Shown here one piece after another: positions 9,367-19,586 of a DNA stretch of 64,000 bases (position 1 is its first letter; the number at the start of each line of letters is the position of its first letter). The stretch covers positions 1 to 64,000 of the forward strand of contig NZ_JAATJB010000007.1 in NCBI RefSeq assembly GCF_011927635.1. Reading direction: 5' to 3'. A program made the translations under genes and the position numbers. The notes below the pieces were generated by a model. That model searched no databases and was not told the DNA's origin. It saw only the letters and a program-made list of their open reading frames with translations. This DNA is from Sphingomonas trueperi. GTDB taxonomy: Bacteria > Pseudomonadota > Alphaproteobacteria > Sphingomonadales > Sphingomonadaceae.

Positions 9367-12156
9367 ATGACCAACGCTCGATCGCACCGCCTGTGCGCCA
9401 GCATTTCGCTCGCGACCGCCAGCCTTGCGCTGCTGCATGCCGGAACCGCCTTTGCGCAGACGACGTCCGCGCCCGAGGCCGCACCATCCGACACCATGCA
9501 AGCCGCGCCGCCCGCCGAGCAAGAGATCATCGTCACCGGTTCCTTCCTTCGCAACGTGCGGCAGGAGGATCGCGCCTCACCGATCCTCTCGGTCAGCGCG
9601 GCCGACATCGCGCGCACCGGCGTCAACGCGCTCGCCGACATCACCCGCTATATCCCGCAGAATGTCGGCAGTGCCGGCGGCATCCAGGATCTTGCCAAGG
9701 GCGGTGGCGCGGACTCGCGCGACACGCGCTCGGCCAATCTTCGCGGTCTGGGCGCCGGGGCGACGCTGGTGCTGCTCAACGGCCGCCGGGTGGTACCGAC
9801 CGACGGCTTCGTCAACCTCAACAGCCTGACGCCCGAGATCGCCATCGCGCGGCTGGAGACCGTGCTGGACGGCGCCTCCTCCACCTATGGCGCGGATGCC
9901 GTGGCCGGCGTCCTCAACGTGATCACCGATACGCGGTTCGAGGGGGTGAAGCTCACCGGCCAGTATACGCATATCGAGGACACGCCGGCGTTCAACGTGC
10001 AAGGCATGGTCGGGCTGGGCGACGACCGCATCCGCAGCGTCACCTCCTTCGCCTATCGCAACATCGAGCGGCTGCAGAATGGCGACCGCGACGTCACCAA
10101 CTTCTTCAACCCCTCATCGGGCTCCGGCGCCAATCCCGGCGCCTTCGTGCTCTATGCCCGCCCGCGCACCGCGAGCGCCGGCGACGTCGTGATCAACGGC
10201 AACAATTATTCGGCATTGTACGATCGCTTCAAGAACGCCGCAGGCACGCTGACCGTCGTCGATCCGGATTGCGGATCGGCCGCGACGCAGAGCCGCTACG
10301 TGCCGGCCGCGAACAGCCCCGGCTTCGGCCTCGGCGCGTGCCAGTTCAGCTTCCAGGCGCAGAACCCGATCCGCCCCGCCTCGCAATCGGTGCTCGTCCA
10401 CAACGACACGCGGTTCAAGTTCGCCCCCGGCCATGCGCTGTACGTCGAGTTCGGCCTCTATCACCAGGATGCGCAGCGCTACGGCGTCCCCTCCTTCGCC
10501 CAGAACCGCAACGGCCCCACCCCGCCGATAGTGCCGGGCAGCAACCCGCTCAATCCCTTCGGCGTCGATGTCGGCTTCATCGGCCGCGCGATCGGATCGC
10601 AGGGCTTCGCCGGCACGCGCTACAAGGTGCAGCGCGACCAGGTTGACCAGCGGCACCTCGTGGTCGGCGCGGAAGGGGCGATCTCCAGCCGGTGGAATTA
10701 TGCCGCCAGCTTCACCTGGTCGCGCGGCGAAGTGAATTCGGTCGACAAGGACACCGACATGCGGCTGTTCCAGGCCGCGCTGAACGGCTTTGGCGGCCCC
10801 AACTGCAACATCCGGTTCAACGGCGCGGGCTCGGGCGCGGTGCCGGGTTCGGGCAACTGCCTGTATCTGAGCCCCTTCGCCAAGGACAATCTGACGCAGG
10901 ACCCGTCGCTGCTCTACAACATCCAGACCGAAGAGACCTCGACCAACATCCGCGAATATCTGATCGGCGAGGCCGTGCTGAACGGCACGCTGGTAGAGAT
11001 CGCGGGGCGGCCGCTGGACATCGCGGTCGGCACCCAGTTCCGCAAGGAGCGGCAGGTGGGCCGCTATTCGGACCTGTTCCAGAACGGCTTCGGCGCCTTC
11101 AACGGCCCGTTCCGCGATACCGACCTCAAGCGCGAGGTGAAGAGCGTCTTCGCCGAGGCGAACTTCAAGCCGCTCGACACGCTGACGCTCAATGCCGCCG
11201 CCCGCTACGAGGATTATGGCAACTTCAACACCGTCGCGCCCAAGCTGTCGGCGAACTGGCGGATCATCCCGGAAATCGCGATCCGCGCCTCGGCCAGCAA
11301 GGCGTTCCAGGCGCCGGCCATCGCCAACTCCAGCAACGCGCTGATCGGCACCAACGTCGCCAACATCATCGATCCGCGCGACGGCTCGCTCGTGTTCCGA
11401 TCGGTGCTGCAATATGGCAACCCGTCGCTCCAGCCGCAAAAGGCCGACGTCTTCAATATCGGCACGACGCTGCTGCCGGTGCGCGGTGCCAGCCTGTCGG
11501 TCGACTATTGGCATTATCGCTATCGCAGCCAGATCCAGCTGCAGAACGGCCAGGCAGTGATCAACGCCGACCCCAATGGGCCGAACGTGATCCGCGATGC
11601 GGCCGGCGTGGCGCAGTCGGTGATCGTCACCTCCTATAATGCCCCCAGCGGCACTGCGACCTCGGGCATCGACGTCGCCGGACGCTATGAGGGTACCACC
11701 GGCCCGGTCGGCTTCACCTTCCGCGACAACCTCAGCATCCTGGTCAAATACGATGTCGATACCGGTACGCTGGTCTATGATGGCGTCGGCAAGCGCAACA
11801 ACTACCAGACCTCGCCGCTCACCGCCGCCGCCGCACCGCGCTACCGCAACGTCGCCGGCGTCGACGTCTCGCTGGCCGATCATGCGCTGAGCATCGACTG
11901 GCGCTATGTCTCCAGCGTCCGCGATGACTATCAGCAGGTCGTCGGTGCGCCGGAAGTGGCGCGGATCGGCGCCTGGTCGGTGTTCGACGCGCAGTACAAT
12001 TTCCGGTTCGGCCCGGATCGCCGCTTCGAGCTCGGCGTCGGCGTGACCAACCTGTTCGACAAGGCGCCGCCGCACGCGATCTATACCGGCTACCTCTCCT
12101 CGGTCGCCGATCCCTATGGCCGCCAGACCTATATTCGCGCGAGCGCCCGCTTCTAG
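9367..12156 (+). CDS. TonB-dependent receptor
   Basis: This 929-residue outer-membrane receptor should import a substrate across the outer membrane with TonB-ExbBD energy. It has a signal peptide (cut near AFA-QTT, about residue 31), a TonB-box-like EIIVTGSFLRN at about 54-64, a plug domain (about 65-175, with NLRGLGAGATLVLLNGRRVV) and a 22-strand barrel ending in the aromatic RASARF. GGGGAG sits four bases before the ATG. It is divergent from the CitMHS-to-GH3 operon and is followed by a clear terminator, so it is probably transcribed alone. The substrate is unknown; the neighbours suggest a plant glycoside or ester. Confidence 0.93.
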   Translation: MTNARSHRLCASISLATASLALLHAGTAFAQTTSAPEAAPSDTMQAAPPAEQEIIVTGSFLRNVRQEDRASPILSVSAADIARTGVNALADITRYIPQNVGSAGGIQDLAKGGGADSRDTRSANLRGLGAGATLVLLNGRRVVPTDGFVNLNSLTPEIAIARLETVLDGASSTYGADAVAGVLNVITDTRFEGVKLTGQYTHIEDTPAFNVQGMVGLGDDRIRSVTSFAYRNIERLQNGDRDVTNFFNPSSGSGANPGAFVLYARPRTASAGDVVINGNNYSALYDRFKNAAGTLTVVDPDCGSAATQSRYVPAANSPGFGLGACQFSFQAQNPIRPASQSVLVHNDTRFKFAPGHALYVEFGLYHQDAQRYGVPSFAQNRNGPTPPIVPGSNPLNPFGVDVGFIGRAIGSQGFAGTRYKVQRDQVDQRHLVVGAEGAISSRWNYAASFTWSRGEVNSVDKDTDMRLFQAALNGFGGPNCNIRFNGAGSGAVPGSGNCLYLSPFAKDNLTQDPSLLYNIQTEETSTNIREYLIGEAVLNGTLVEIAGRPLDIAVGTQFRKERQVGRYSDLFQNGFGAFNGPFRDTDLKREVKSVFAEANFKPLDTLTLNAAARYEDYGNFNTVAPKLSANWRIIPEIAIRASASKAFQAPAIANSSNALIGTNVANIIDPRDGSLVFRSVLQYGNPSLQPQKADVFNIGTTLLPVRGASLSVDYWHYRYRSQIQLQNGQAVINADPNGPNVIRDAAGVAQSVIVTSYNAPSGTATSGIDVAGRYEGTTGPVGFTFRDNLSILVKYDVDTGTLVYDGVGKRNNYQTSPLTAAAAPRYRNVAGVDVSLADHALSIDWRYVSSVRDDYQQVVGAPEVARIGAWSVFDAQYNFRFGPDRRFELGVGVTNLFDKAPPHAIYTGYLSSVADPYGRQTYIRASARF

Positions 12157-12184
12157 CGCGTAGCCCGACCCGTTCCCTCCTCAG

Positions 12185-12216
12185 GGGCGCGCGAGCGATC
12201 GTGCGCCCTCTTTTTT
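12185..12216 (+). terminator. Rho-independent terminator after the first TonB receptor
   Basis: A 10-base-pair stem (GGGCGCGCGA with TCGTGCGCCC, one G-T pair) with a four-base GCGA loop is followed by TCTTTTTT. It lies 28 bases after the receptor stop, between convergent genes. Confidence 0.92.
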
Positions 12217-12218
12217 GG

Positions 12219-13109
12219 TCAGCGGGCGACTTTCAGGAAATGCTCGAGAAAGCGCTGCGCCGCCGGCGGCAGCGTCCGGTCGGCCAGCCGCGCCACGCCG
12301 ATCGTGCGCTCGATCACCGGATCGACCAGCGGGCGCGCCGCGATCCGGCCGCCGTGGAGCATCCGCAAGGTGGTTTCGGGGAGTGCCGTGATCCCCAGCC
12401 CCGCTTCGATCAGCGCGCCTACCGTCGCCAGCTGGGTGCAGTCGTACAGCGCCCGCGCGGCGACATTGGCCTGGAGCATCGCCGCGTCGGTAAGCGCGCG
12501 GACGCTACTGCGCGGCGCCATGGCGATGAAAGGATGCTCGGCGAAGATGCTCCACCGCGCCGGCTTGCCGGTATCGAGCGGGCCGCCGGCGGGTACCACC
12601 AGCACCATGGCATCCTGCATCAGCGGATCGAAGACGAACTTGCCGGCGTCGGGGGGCGTGGTCACCGCCAGGTCGAGCTGGCGCTCCTCCATCGCCTGGA
12701 ACAGCGCGCCGGACAGGTGATCGCGCAACACGATCTCGACCTGGGGATGCAGCTCGCGGAAGCTGGCGATCGCCGCCGGCAGCGTGCCCGCCGCGACCGA
12801 CGGCAGCGCGCCGATCACCACGCGACCCCGCGATCCCGCGAAATTCTGCGCCAGTTCCGAAAAGGCGTGGTCGAAGTCGGCGGTCAGCCGCTCGACGATC
12901 GGCAGCAGCGCCTCGCCGGCGCTGGTGAGCGCGACATTGCGCGAATTGCGATCGAACAGGCGCACGCCCAATTGCTCCTCGAGCAGCCGGATCGTGCGGC
13001 TGAGCGCCGGCTGCGACACATTGGCCGAGCGGCCGGTCTCGCTGAAACTGCCATGCTGGGCGACCTGCAGAAACAGCCGCAGGCTCGTTAGATTCGGCGT
13101 CCGCCGCAT
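12219..13109 (-). CDS. LysR-family transcriptional regulator
   Basis: This 296-residue protein has the LysR layout: an N-terminal winged helix (about 5-65, with SFSETGRSANVSQPALSR) and a C-terminal effector-binding domain. I start it at the ATG at 13109, preceded by GAGGAGAGG; the longer reading would begin at a TTG that lies upstream of this ribosome site. It is divergent from the second TonB receptor (356 bases apart), so it probably controls the receptor-carboxylesterase pair, as LysR proteins commonly regulate the adjacent divergent operon. Its effector is unknown. Confidence 0.9.
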   Translation of the reverse strand: MRRTPNLTSLRLFLQVAQHGSFSETGRSANVSQPALSRTIRLLEEQLGVRLFDRNSRNVALTSAGEALLPIVERLTADFDHAFSELAQNFAGSRGRVVIGALPSVAAGTLPAAIASFRELHPQVEIVLRDHLSGALFQAMEERQLDLAVTTPPDAGKFVFDPLMQDAMVLVVPAGGPLDTGKPARWSIFAEHPFIAMAPRSSVRALTDAAMLQANVAARALYDCTQLATVGALIEAGLGITALPETTLRMLHGGRIAARPLVDPVIERTIGVARLADRTLPPAAQRFLEHFLKVAR

Positions 13110-13464
13110 TCTGCCCTCTCCTCGCAAACCGATCCGCTTTTGTTATCCGATCGGCGGATCATGTTATTGCGTCGATGACGCTTCGGGCAAGTGCGCCCGC
13201 CATCGTTTCATTCTTGTAATCAATCGATCCACTAATTCTATTTCTTCGCTGAATAGCAATACGTCATACCTATTTTCGAGCGAAGCCGGTCGACACAGGC
13301 CGGGCACGAGAGGGGATTTCTGAAAGCGCACGCGCCGGCACACGCTGCCGCGCCGATCATCGACACGCGCCCGTCCGACACCCGTTCTCGGCCCGCCCAT
13401 CCGACCGACCCGCTACGGGGCGAGCGATCGACATCGTCCCGCAAGACGAAATGGGAGGATGACG
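13110..13464. promoter_or_regulatory. Divergent LysR/TonB-receptor control region
   Basis: No gene is seen in these 355 bases. The centre (about 13200-13290) is clearly AT-richer than its surroundings and contains ATCGAT and several AATC repeats, as expected for a LysR-controlled promoter. I could not fix a specific operator or promoter. Confidence 0.35.
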
Positions 13465-16332
13465 ATGGAAGCAACGCGACGGCTGGTTCGGTCCGCGGCG
13501 GGCATGAGCATTTTGGCGCTGACGACGGCCCTTGCCGCACCCGCCTGGGCGCAGGAGGCGGTGCCGGAAACGACGGCCGCCGAGCCGCTCTCGCCTGCCC
13601 AGGAGCAGGAAATCATCGTCACCGGCACCAACATCTCGGGGGTGAAGCCGGTCGGATCGGAAACCGTCACCGTCAACCGCGACCAGATGCTCGCCACCGG
13701 CCTTACCGACGTCGCCTCGGTGCTGCAGACGCTGCCGCAGGTGCAGAACAACCCCAATTCGGGCGGTTCCGGCCCGGTCTATCGCCAGGGCGGCACCGCC
13801 GGATATGGCGGCAACTCGACCCAGGGCACCGCGATCAACCTGCGCGGCCTGGGCACCTCCGCCACGCTGACGCTGGTCGATGGCCGGCGGGTGGTGCCGA
13901 GCGGTGCCGCGACGACCTTCACCGAAGCGATCCAGCTGCCCATCGCCGCGATCGAGCGGGTAGAAGTGGTGAGCGACGGCAACTCCGCCATCTACGGCTC
14001 GGACGCGATCTCGGGCGTGATCAACTACGTGCTCCGCAAGCACTTCACCGGCATCGAGGTTACCGGCCGGGGCACGGTGACGCGCTACAACAACCAATGG
14101 GGCGGATCGATCACCGCCGGCTATGATTGGGGCAGCGGCAACGTCCTCGCTACCTATGACTATGATTATCGCGAGCCGTTCGCCAACGGCCGCTCCAAGT
14201 TCCTCCGTCGCGACCTCCGCGGCGTCGGCGGACCCGACACGCGTGCGGTGGACGCGACGCTGGGGGTGACCGGACCGACGCTGATCGTCGGCGGCAACGG
14301 CAGCCCATACAGCTATTACACGCTGCCGCGCGGGGCCGGCCCGGGGATCGCCTTCGGGCAGCTGACGCCGGGCGCCAATCTGGTCGACTCCGCCGATTAC
14401 ACCGACTTCCTCGGCAAGCAGAAGCGGCACCAGGGGGCGCTGATCCTGAACCAGGACGTGAACGACGCGATCTCGGTGTTCGCCCAGGGCTTCTACACCA
14501 AGCGCGACACGCTGAGCCGCGCCTATGGCAACAGCCGGCTCGGCAACAACATCACCATCTGCCAGGGGAGCCCCACCTATATCGGCGGCGCGCCGGCCAA
14601 CGCCGCATCGTCTAGCGCCTTGTGCGGGGGTGCGCCGGGGCAGCTGATCGCGGTCGATCCGCTGCTGTTCTTCAACGGCCCGTCGGTCACCAGCAATCCG
14701 GCCGAGACGATCAGCGTCACAGGCGGCTTTACCGGCAAGCTGCCCGGCAGCTGGAAGGTGGACGGCTATTTCACCTATGCGCACGATTCCACCTGCGGCA
14801 TCTGCAACTATGACAACAACGCCAATGGCGCGGCGCTGTCGGCCGAGATCCGGGCGGGCCGCATCGATCCGTTCACGACGACGCCGCTCACCGCCGCGCA
14901 ATACGGCACGTTCATGGGATCGAACGTCCAGCTCGCGTACAACACCTTCTACGACAGCCTGCTGAAGCTCGACGGACCGCTGTTCGCGCTGCCCGCCGGA
15001 TCGGTGCGCACCGCCTTCGGCGGCGAACTCGCCTATAATCGCCAGCATCTGGTCAACGGCAGCAACAACGCGTTCGAGAACAATCCCGCCAACAACAATT
15101 ACGCCGTCACCAACGACACGACGGCGCGGCGCACCACCGCCTCGGCGTTCGCCGAGCTGTTCGTGCCGATCCTCGGTGCCGACATGGGGATACCGCTCGT
15201 CCAGTCGCTCGATCTCGATGCGGCGGTGCGCTACGACAATTATTCGGACTTCGGCTCGACCACCAACCCCAAGGTCGGCGCCACCTGGCGGGTGAACGAC
15301 GCGCTTTCGATCCGCGGCTCCTGGGGCACCTCGTTCCGCGCGCCCGCGCTGACCGACACCAATCCGCGCAACTTCTCGGCGGCGGTGATCGGCGTGCCGA
15401 TCGTCAACGCATCGGGCCGGCCGGACATCGGCTTCGTCTTCCCGGGCAACTCCAGCGCCTACCAGATCATCGGCGCCAATCCCGACCTCCAGCCGGAAAC
15501 CGCCACGACCTGGTCCGCGGGCCTCGACTTCGCGCCCAAGACGTCGGGCTTCCGGGCGTCGGTGACCTATTACAACACGCATTACAGCAACCAGATCGTC
15601 GGCCAGAATACCGGCCTGTTCCTGTCGAACCCGACCTTCGCCTCGCTCTACAGCCGCTACATCATCCCGGTGAACAATCCGGCGACGTGCGTCAGCGGCA
15701 GCCCCGCCACCTACGACCCGGTGCTGGCCCGCTTCATCGCCGGACATCCCGCGCTCTACAACGTGCCCGTGCTCGGCGCCTGCTCGGTCAACGTCATCGT
15801 CGACGGCCGCTCGGCCAATGCCGCGACGACCTTCCAGGACGGCATCGACGTGCAGCTGAGCTACACGCTGCAGACCGGGATCGGCCGCTGGTTCGTCAGC
15901 GCCAACGCCACGCGTATCCTCAACCAGACGCTGCAGACCGTCGCCGGCGGCATGACCCAGGACGTGCTGGATACCTATTATTATCCGGTCAGCCTGCGCG
16001 GCCGCGGCCAGATCGGCTGGAACAAGTCGGGATTCGGGGTGAACCTGTTCGTCAACTATGTCGGCAGCTACACCAACACGATCCCGCTGCCCGGCCAGCC
16101 GCAATCCGAAGTGCCGTCCTGGACCACCGCCGATCTCGGCATCAGCTATGCCGTGCCCAAGGGCGGCAAACTGCTCGGCGGGTTGCGGCTCGGCCTCAAC
16201 GTGCAGAACGTCACCAACGAAGATCCGCCGATCGTGTTGACCCGTGCCGGCAGCAATTTCGGTGCCTATGATCCGTCGAACGCCAATATCCTCGGGCGCA
16301 CGTTCAATTTCCAGATTACCAAGAGCTTCTGA
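13465..16332 (+). CDS. TonB-dependent receptor
   Basis: This 955-residue receptor has a signal peptide (cut near AWA-QEA, about residue 31), the TonB-box-like EIIVTGTNISG at about residues 50-60, a plug domain with NLRGLGTSATLTLVDGRRVV, and a barrel ending QITKSF. The start at 13465 is preferred because GGAGG lies six bases upstream; the ATG six bases earlier touches that site. It is not a close copy of the receptor at 9367 but shares the same sphingomonad-type plug. It is followed 29 bases later by a carboxylesterase, suggesting import of an ester that is then cut in the periplasm. Confidence 0.93.
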   Translation: MEATRRLVRSAAGMSILALTTALAAPAWAQEAVPETTAAEPLSPAQEQEIIVTGTNISGVKPVGSETVTVNRDQMLATGLTDVASVLQTLPQVQNNPNSGGSGPVYRQGGTAGYGGNSTQGTAINLRGLGTSATLTLVDGRRVVPSGAATTFTEAIQLPIAAIERVEVVSDGNSAIYGSDAISGVINYVLRKHFTGIEVTGRGTVTRYNNQWGGSITAGYDWGSGNVLATYDYDYREPFANGRSKFLRRDLRGVGGPDTRAVDATLGVTGPTLIVGGNGSPYSYYTLPRGAGPGIAFGQLTPGANLVDSADYTDFLGKQKRHQGALILNQDVNDAISVFAQGFYTKRDTLSRAYGNSRLGNNITICQGSPTYIGGAPANAASSSALCGGAPGQLIAVDPLLFFNGPSVTSNPAETISVTGGFTGKLPGSWKVDGYFTYAHDSTCGICNYDNNANGAALSAEIRAGRIDPFTTTPLTAAQYGTFMGSNVQLAYNTFYDSLLKLDGPLFALPAGSVRTAFGGELAYNRQHLVNGSNNAFENNPANNNYAVTNDTTARRTTASAFAELFVPILGADMGIPLVQSLDLDAAVRYDNYSDFGSTTNPKVGATWRVNDALSIRGSWGTSFRAPALTDTNPRNFSAAVIGVPIVNASGRPDIGFVFPGNSSAYQIIGANPDLQPETATTWSAGLDFAPKTSGFRASVTYYNTHYSNQIVGQNTGLFLSNPTFASLYSRYIIPVNNPATCVSGSPATYDPVLARFIAGHPALYNVPVLGACSVNVIVDGRSANAATTFQDGIDVQLSYTLQTGIGRWFVSANATRILNQTLQTVAGGMTQDVLDTYYYPVSLRGRGQIGWNKSGFGVNLFVNYVGSYTNTIPLPGQPQSEVPSWTTADLGISYAVPKGGKLLGGLRLGLNVQNVTNEDPPIVLTRAGSNFGAYDPSNANILGRTFNFQITKSF

Positions 16333-16361
16333 CCATGAGACTTTCAACGGGAGATGCGAGC

Positions 16362-18041
16362 ATGAAGGCATGGATGACGTCGCTGGCCTGCGGGGTGGCG
16401 GCCTGCGCGATCCCCGCCGCCGCGGTGGCGCAGACGCGCGCGCCGGTGGCTACCACCGACACGGGCAAGGTACAGGGCGCGATTGAGGATGGCGTAGCGA
16501 GCTGGAAGGGCATCCCCTTCGCCGCGCCGCCGGTCGGCCCCTTGCGCTGGCGCGCGCCGCAGCCGGCGGCGGCCTGGCAGGGCGTCCGCCCCGCCATCCA
16601 GTACAGCCATGACTGCATGCAGAAGCCCTTCCCCAGCGATGCGGCGCCGCTCGGCACCACGCCGGCCGAGGACTGCCTGTACCTCAACGTCTGGAAGCCC
16701 GCTGCCGCATCGGCCACCGCCAAGCTGCCGGTGATGGTGTGGATCTATGGCGGCGGCTTCGTGAACGGAGGCGCCTCCCCGCCCACCTATGCCGGCGCCA
16801 ACATGGCCAAGCAGGGCGTGCTGTTCGTGAGCTTCAACTACCGAGTCGGGCGCTTCGGCAGCTTTGCCCTGCCCCAGCTCACCAAGGAGAATCCGGACGG
16901 CGGGCTGCTCGGCAACTACAACTTCATGGACCAGATCGCCGCGCTCAAATGGGTGCAGAAGAACATCGCGGCGTTCGGCGGCGATCCGTCGAACGTGACG
17001 ATCATCGGCGAGAGCGCCGGCGGCATGTCGGTCCACACGCTGGTCACCTCGCCCTTGTCGCGCGGGCTGTTCAGCAAGGCGGTCGTGATGTCCGGCGGCA
17101 ACGCGCAGACGGCGAAGAACGCGACGCTCAAGGATGCCGAGGCGATCGGCGAGAACCTCGCCCGCGCCCATGATATCGACCCCGCCGCCCCGGATGCGCT
17201 CGCCAAGCTCCGCGCGCTCAGCGCCGAGCAGGTGACCGATGGCCTCAGCATGATGGAGCTGTTCCAGCCCAAGCCGGGGCCGCGCACCTATGGCGGCCCG
17301 ATGCTCGACGGCAAGCTGCTCGTCGATCAGGAAAAGGCCTATGCCAGCGGCGACTTCGCGCATGTGCCGATGCTGATCGGCGCGACCAGCGCCGACATGG
17401 GCGGCAAGTCCGGCTTCATGATCGCTGGCGCGCGCGAGGCGAGCGCGATGGTCGCCGCGCAGAAGGTGCCGGTCTGGGAGTATCGCTTCTCCTATGTTGC
17501 GGACTCGGTCGGCCAGCCGGGCGCCGGGCATGCCACTGACATCCCGTTCTTCTTCGACAATGCCCGCATCAAATATGGCGCGGCGACGACGGCGAAGGAC
17601 GAGCAGGTCGGCAAGACGATCAGCGCCTATCTCGCCAACTTCGCCAAGAAGGGCGATCCCAACGGCGCGGGCCTGCCGGCCTGGCCGCGCTTCACCGCAT
17701 CGGGCGACGAGATCCTCGACTTCGCCGCGGACGGCAAGGCGGTGGCGGCGCGCGATCCCTGGGGCGCGGAGATCGACGATCTGCAGGCCCGCACCAAAGC
17801 GGCGATGACGTCGGGCAAGTATAACAGCCTGACCACGCCGCTGGGCAAGATGCTCGACGATCCCGCCGCCCGGGCGGTACTCGCCAAGCATCTGCCCGAC
17901 ATGGTCAAGAACCCGCAAATCGACATGGCCCGCGGGCAGACGCTGGTCGGCATCCGGGCCTATTTCCCGGCGCTGCTGACCGATGCCAAGCTCAAGGCGA
18001 TTGATGCGGACCTGGCGACGGTACCCACCAAGCCGAGCTGA
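16362..18041 (+). CDS. Secreted type-B carboxylesterase
   Basis: This 559-residue protein is a type-B carboxylesterase/lipase. It has a signal peptide (cut near VAQTR, about residue 24), the oxyanion-hole motif GGGFVNG near 130-136, and the nucleophile Ser218 in GESAGG. A His in the GAGHATDIPFFFDN segment is the likely catalytic base. The start at 16362 has GGGAG eight bases upstream and gives a clean signal peptide; the upstream ATG at 16335 does not. It is probably co-transcribed with the TonB receptor before it. It hydrolyses a carboxylic ester of unknown identity. Confidence 0.9.
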   Translation: MKAWMTSLACGVAACAIPAAAVAQTRAPVATTDTGKVQGAIEDGVASWKGIPFAAPPVGPLRWRAPQPAAAWQGVRPAIQYSHDCMQKPFPSDAAPLGTTPAEDCLYLNVWKPAAASATAKLPVMVWIYGGGFVNGGASPPTYAGANMAKQGVLFVSFNYRVGRFGSFALPQLTKENPDGGLLGNYNFMDQIAALKWVQKNIAAFGGDPSNVTIIGESAGGMSVHTLVTSPLSRGLFSKAVVMSGGNAQTAKNATLKDAEAIGENLARAHDIDPAAPDALAKLRALSAEQVTDGLSMMELFQPKPGPRTYGGPMLDGKLLVDQEKAYASGDFAHVPMLIGATSADMGGKSGFMIAGAREASAMVAAQKVPVWEYRFSYVADSVGQPGAGHATDIPFFFDNARIKYGAATTAKDEQVGKTISAYLANFAKKGDPNGAGLPAWPRFTASGDEILDFAADGKAVAARDPWGAEIDDLQARTKAAMTSGKYNSLTTPLGKMLDDPAARAVLAKHLPDMVKNPQIDMARGQTLVGIRAYFPALLTDAKLKAIDADLATVPTKPS

Positions 18042-18054
18042 ACCTCGCCCCCCA

Positions 18055-18111
18055 GAGCCTTCACCACCGCGGCAGGCGCGGCGCCAAGGGCCGCCCCTGC
18101 CGCGAAGGCTC
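18055..18111. terminator. Long hairpin after the carboxylesterase
   Basis: Arms GAGCCTTC and GCGGCAGG (separated by a six-base bulge) pair perfectly with CCTGCCGC and GAAGGCTC. The central part can pair further. No T-run follows, so it may stop or stabilise transcripts rather than act as a classical terminator. It sits between convergent genes. Confidence 0.5.
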
Positions 18112-18248
18112 GAGGTCGCGAAGCAAAGCCCCCGGCCCGCTTCATCATACCCGCGATCCGGCCAGCACTGCCTCCGGACGCGGTTCCACATGCCGACATC
18201 TGCGAACACGATGGAGAGGATCGCGGCGACCGGGCACCCGCTCCAGGT

Positions 18249-19160
18249 TCAATGCTGCCGCACGCGCCCGGCCGCGAATTCGCGCGCGAGCGCGATGAAC
18301 GCTTGAAAGGCCGCGGAAGAATTGCGCCGATTGGAATAATAGAGGCACAATGGAACCAGCGGCGGGGTCCAGTCTTCAAGAATGCGCACGAGCCGCCCCG
18401 CCTTTATATCGTCGCAGACATCCGCTTCCATGAAATAGCCGATGCCCAAACCGTTCGTCACCGCGATTCGGGCGAGCGAGGCTTCGTCGAGGGTCATCGG
18501 ACCATCGACATCGAGCTGCAGCTGTTCGCCGTCCTTCTCGAACCGCCATCTGAACAACGCGCCATTGGGTAGCCGGACACGAATGCAAGGGTAGGCGAGC
18601 AGCTCCCGCGGCAGTTGCGGTATCGCCCGGTTCTCGAAAAAGGCGGGCGATGCGGCAATCGCCATGCGTCGGACTTGGCCGAGCGGAATGGCGATCGCGT
18701 CGGCGGGTACCAGGTCCGCGCTGCGCACGCCGAGATCAAAGCCCGCCGCGACGACGTCGACAAGCCGCCCCTCCGTCACGAGGTCGATATGAACCTGGGG
18801 ATATCGCTGCAGATAGCTGAGGATCAGCGGCGCCATGATCTCGCGCGCCGCCGTCGCGAAGGCGTTGATGCGCAAGGTGCCCGACGGCGTCTCCTGCTGG
18901 GCGCGGGCCGTGTTCATCGCCTTCTGGATATCCTCGAGCGCCGGCTTGATCTGCGCAACGAACACTCTGCCCGCATAGGTGAGAGAGACGCTGCGCGTGG
19001 TGCGATTGAAAAGACGGACCGAAAGCTCGCGTTCGAGTTTGCCCACGGCATTGCTGACGGCGGTCGTCGACATGCCAAGCTCCAGCGCCGCCGCGCGAAA
19101 CGAGCCGCACCGAACAATGGCGAGAACCGCCTCCAGCTCGATCAGCGAATGGCGCTTCAT
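18249..19160 (-). CDS. LysR-family transcriptional regulator
   Basis: This 303-residue LysR protein has a winged helix at residues 5-65 (with [20 protein letters not shown]) and a PBP2-like effector domain, resembling the large CrgA/DsdC-like subgroup. It is divergent from the NTF2-like/SDR pair with 96 bases between, which is the standard arrangement for a LysR protein that controls its neighbour. The ribosome site before the ATG is weak. The effector is unknown. Confidence 0.9.
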   Translation of the reverse strand: MKRHSLIELEAVLAIVRCGSFRAAALELGMSTTAVSNAVGKLERELSVRLFNRTTRSVSLTYAGRVFVAQIKPALEDIQKAMNTARAQQETPSGTLRINAFATAAREIMAPLILSYLQRYPQVHIDLVTEGRLVDVVAAGFDLGVRSADLVPADAIAIPLGQVRRMAIAASPAFFENRAIPQLPRELLAYPCIRVRLPNGALFRWRFEKDGEQLQLDVDGPMTLDEASLARIAVTNGLGIGYFMEADVCDDIKAGRLVRILEDWTPPLVPLCLYYSNRRNSSAAFQAFIALAREFAAGRVRQH

Positions 19161-19256
19161 TATCCCGATTTCCGTAACATGCTATGCCGATTTGTCTCGA
19201 TTATCAGGCCGAAACGCAAACGCTAAATGCGCCTCGTCACCGTTCAGGAGATGAAG

Positions 19257-19586
19257 ATGCAACCAGATCTACCCAAGCCGATCGCGGACTATATCGAGGC
19301 CAACGCCCGTCTCGACGGGGATGGCATGTTGAAGCCCTTTGGCAAGGAGGCCGTTTTCATCGACAACGGCAAGCACTTCGTGGGCCATGCGGCCATTCGC
19401 CGGCTCATCGAGGAAGAGGTGATTCCGGTGAAGGCGATCTTCACGCCCGATACGGCTCGGGAAGAAGACGGCGATTTCGTCGTCGAAGGTCCGGTCCATG
19501 GTACGTTCCCGGGCAGCCCGCTCCGCTTCACCTACCGCTTCACCCTGGCGCACGGCGCCATCAAGACGCTGGAGGCCACGGTATGA
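19257..19586 (+). CDS. NTF2/SnoaL-like protein
   Basis: This 109-residue protein has the cone-shaped NTF2/SnoaL-type fold pattern: an N-terminal helix with a conserved ANARLDGDGMLKPF-type segment, then beta strands (AVFIDNGKHFVGHAAI; PLRFTYRFTLAHGAIKTLEA). Proteins of this family bind or isomerise small molecules, but no catalytic residues can be assigned. The ATG at 19257 is chosen because AGGAG lies six bases upstream; two earlier in-frame ATGs lack one. Its stop overlaps the SDR start (ATGA), so both act together. Confidence 0.75.
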   Translation: MQPDLPKPIADYIEANARLDGDGMLKPFGKEAVFIDNGKHFVGHAAIRRLIEEEVIPVKAIFTPDTAREEDGDFVVEGPVHGTFPGSPLRFTYRFTLAHGAIKTLEATV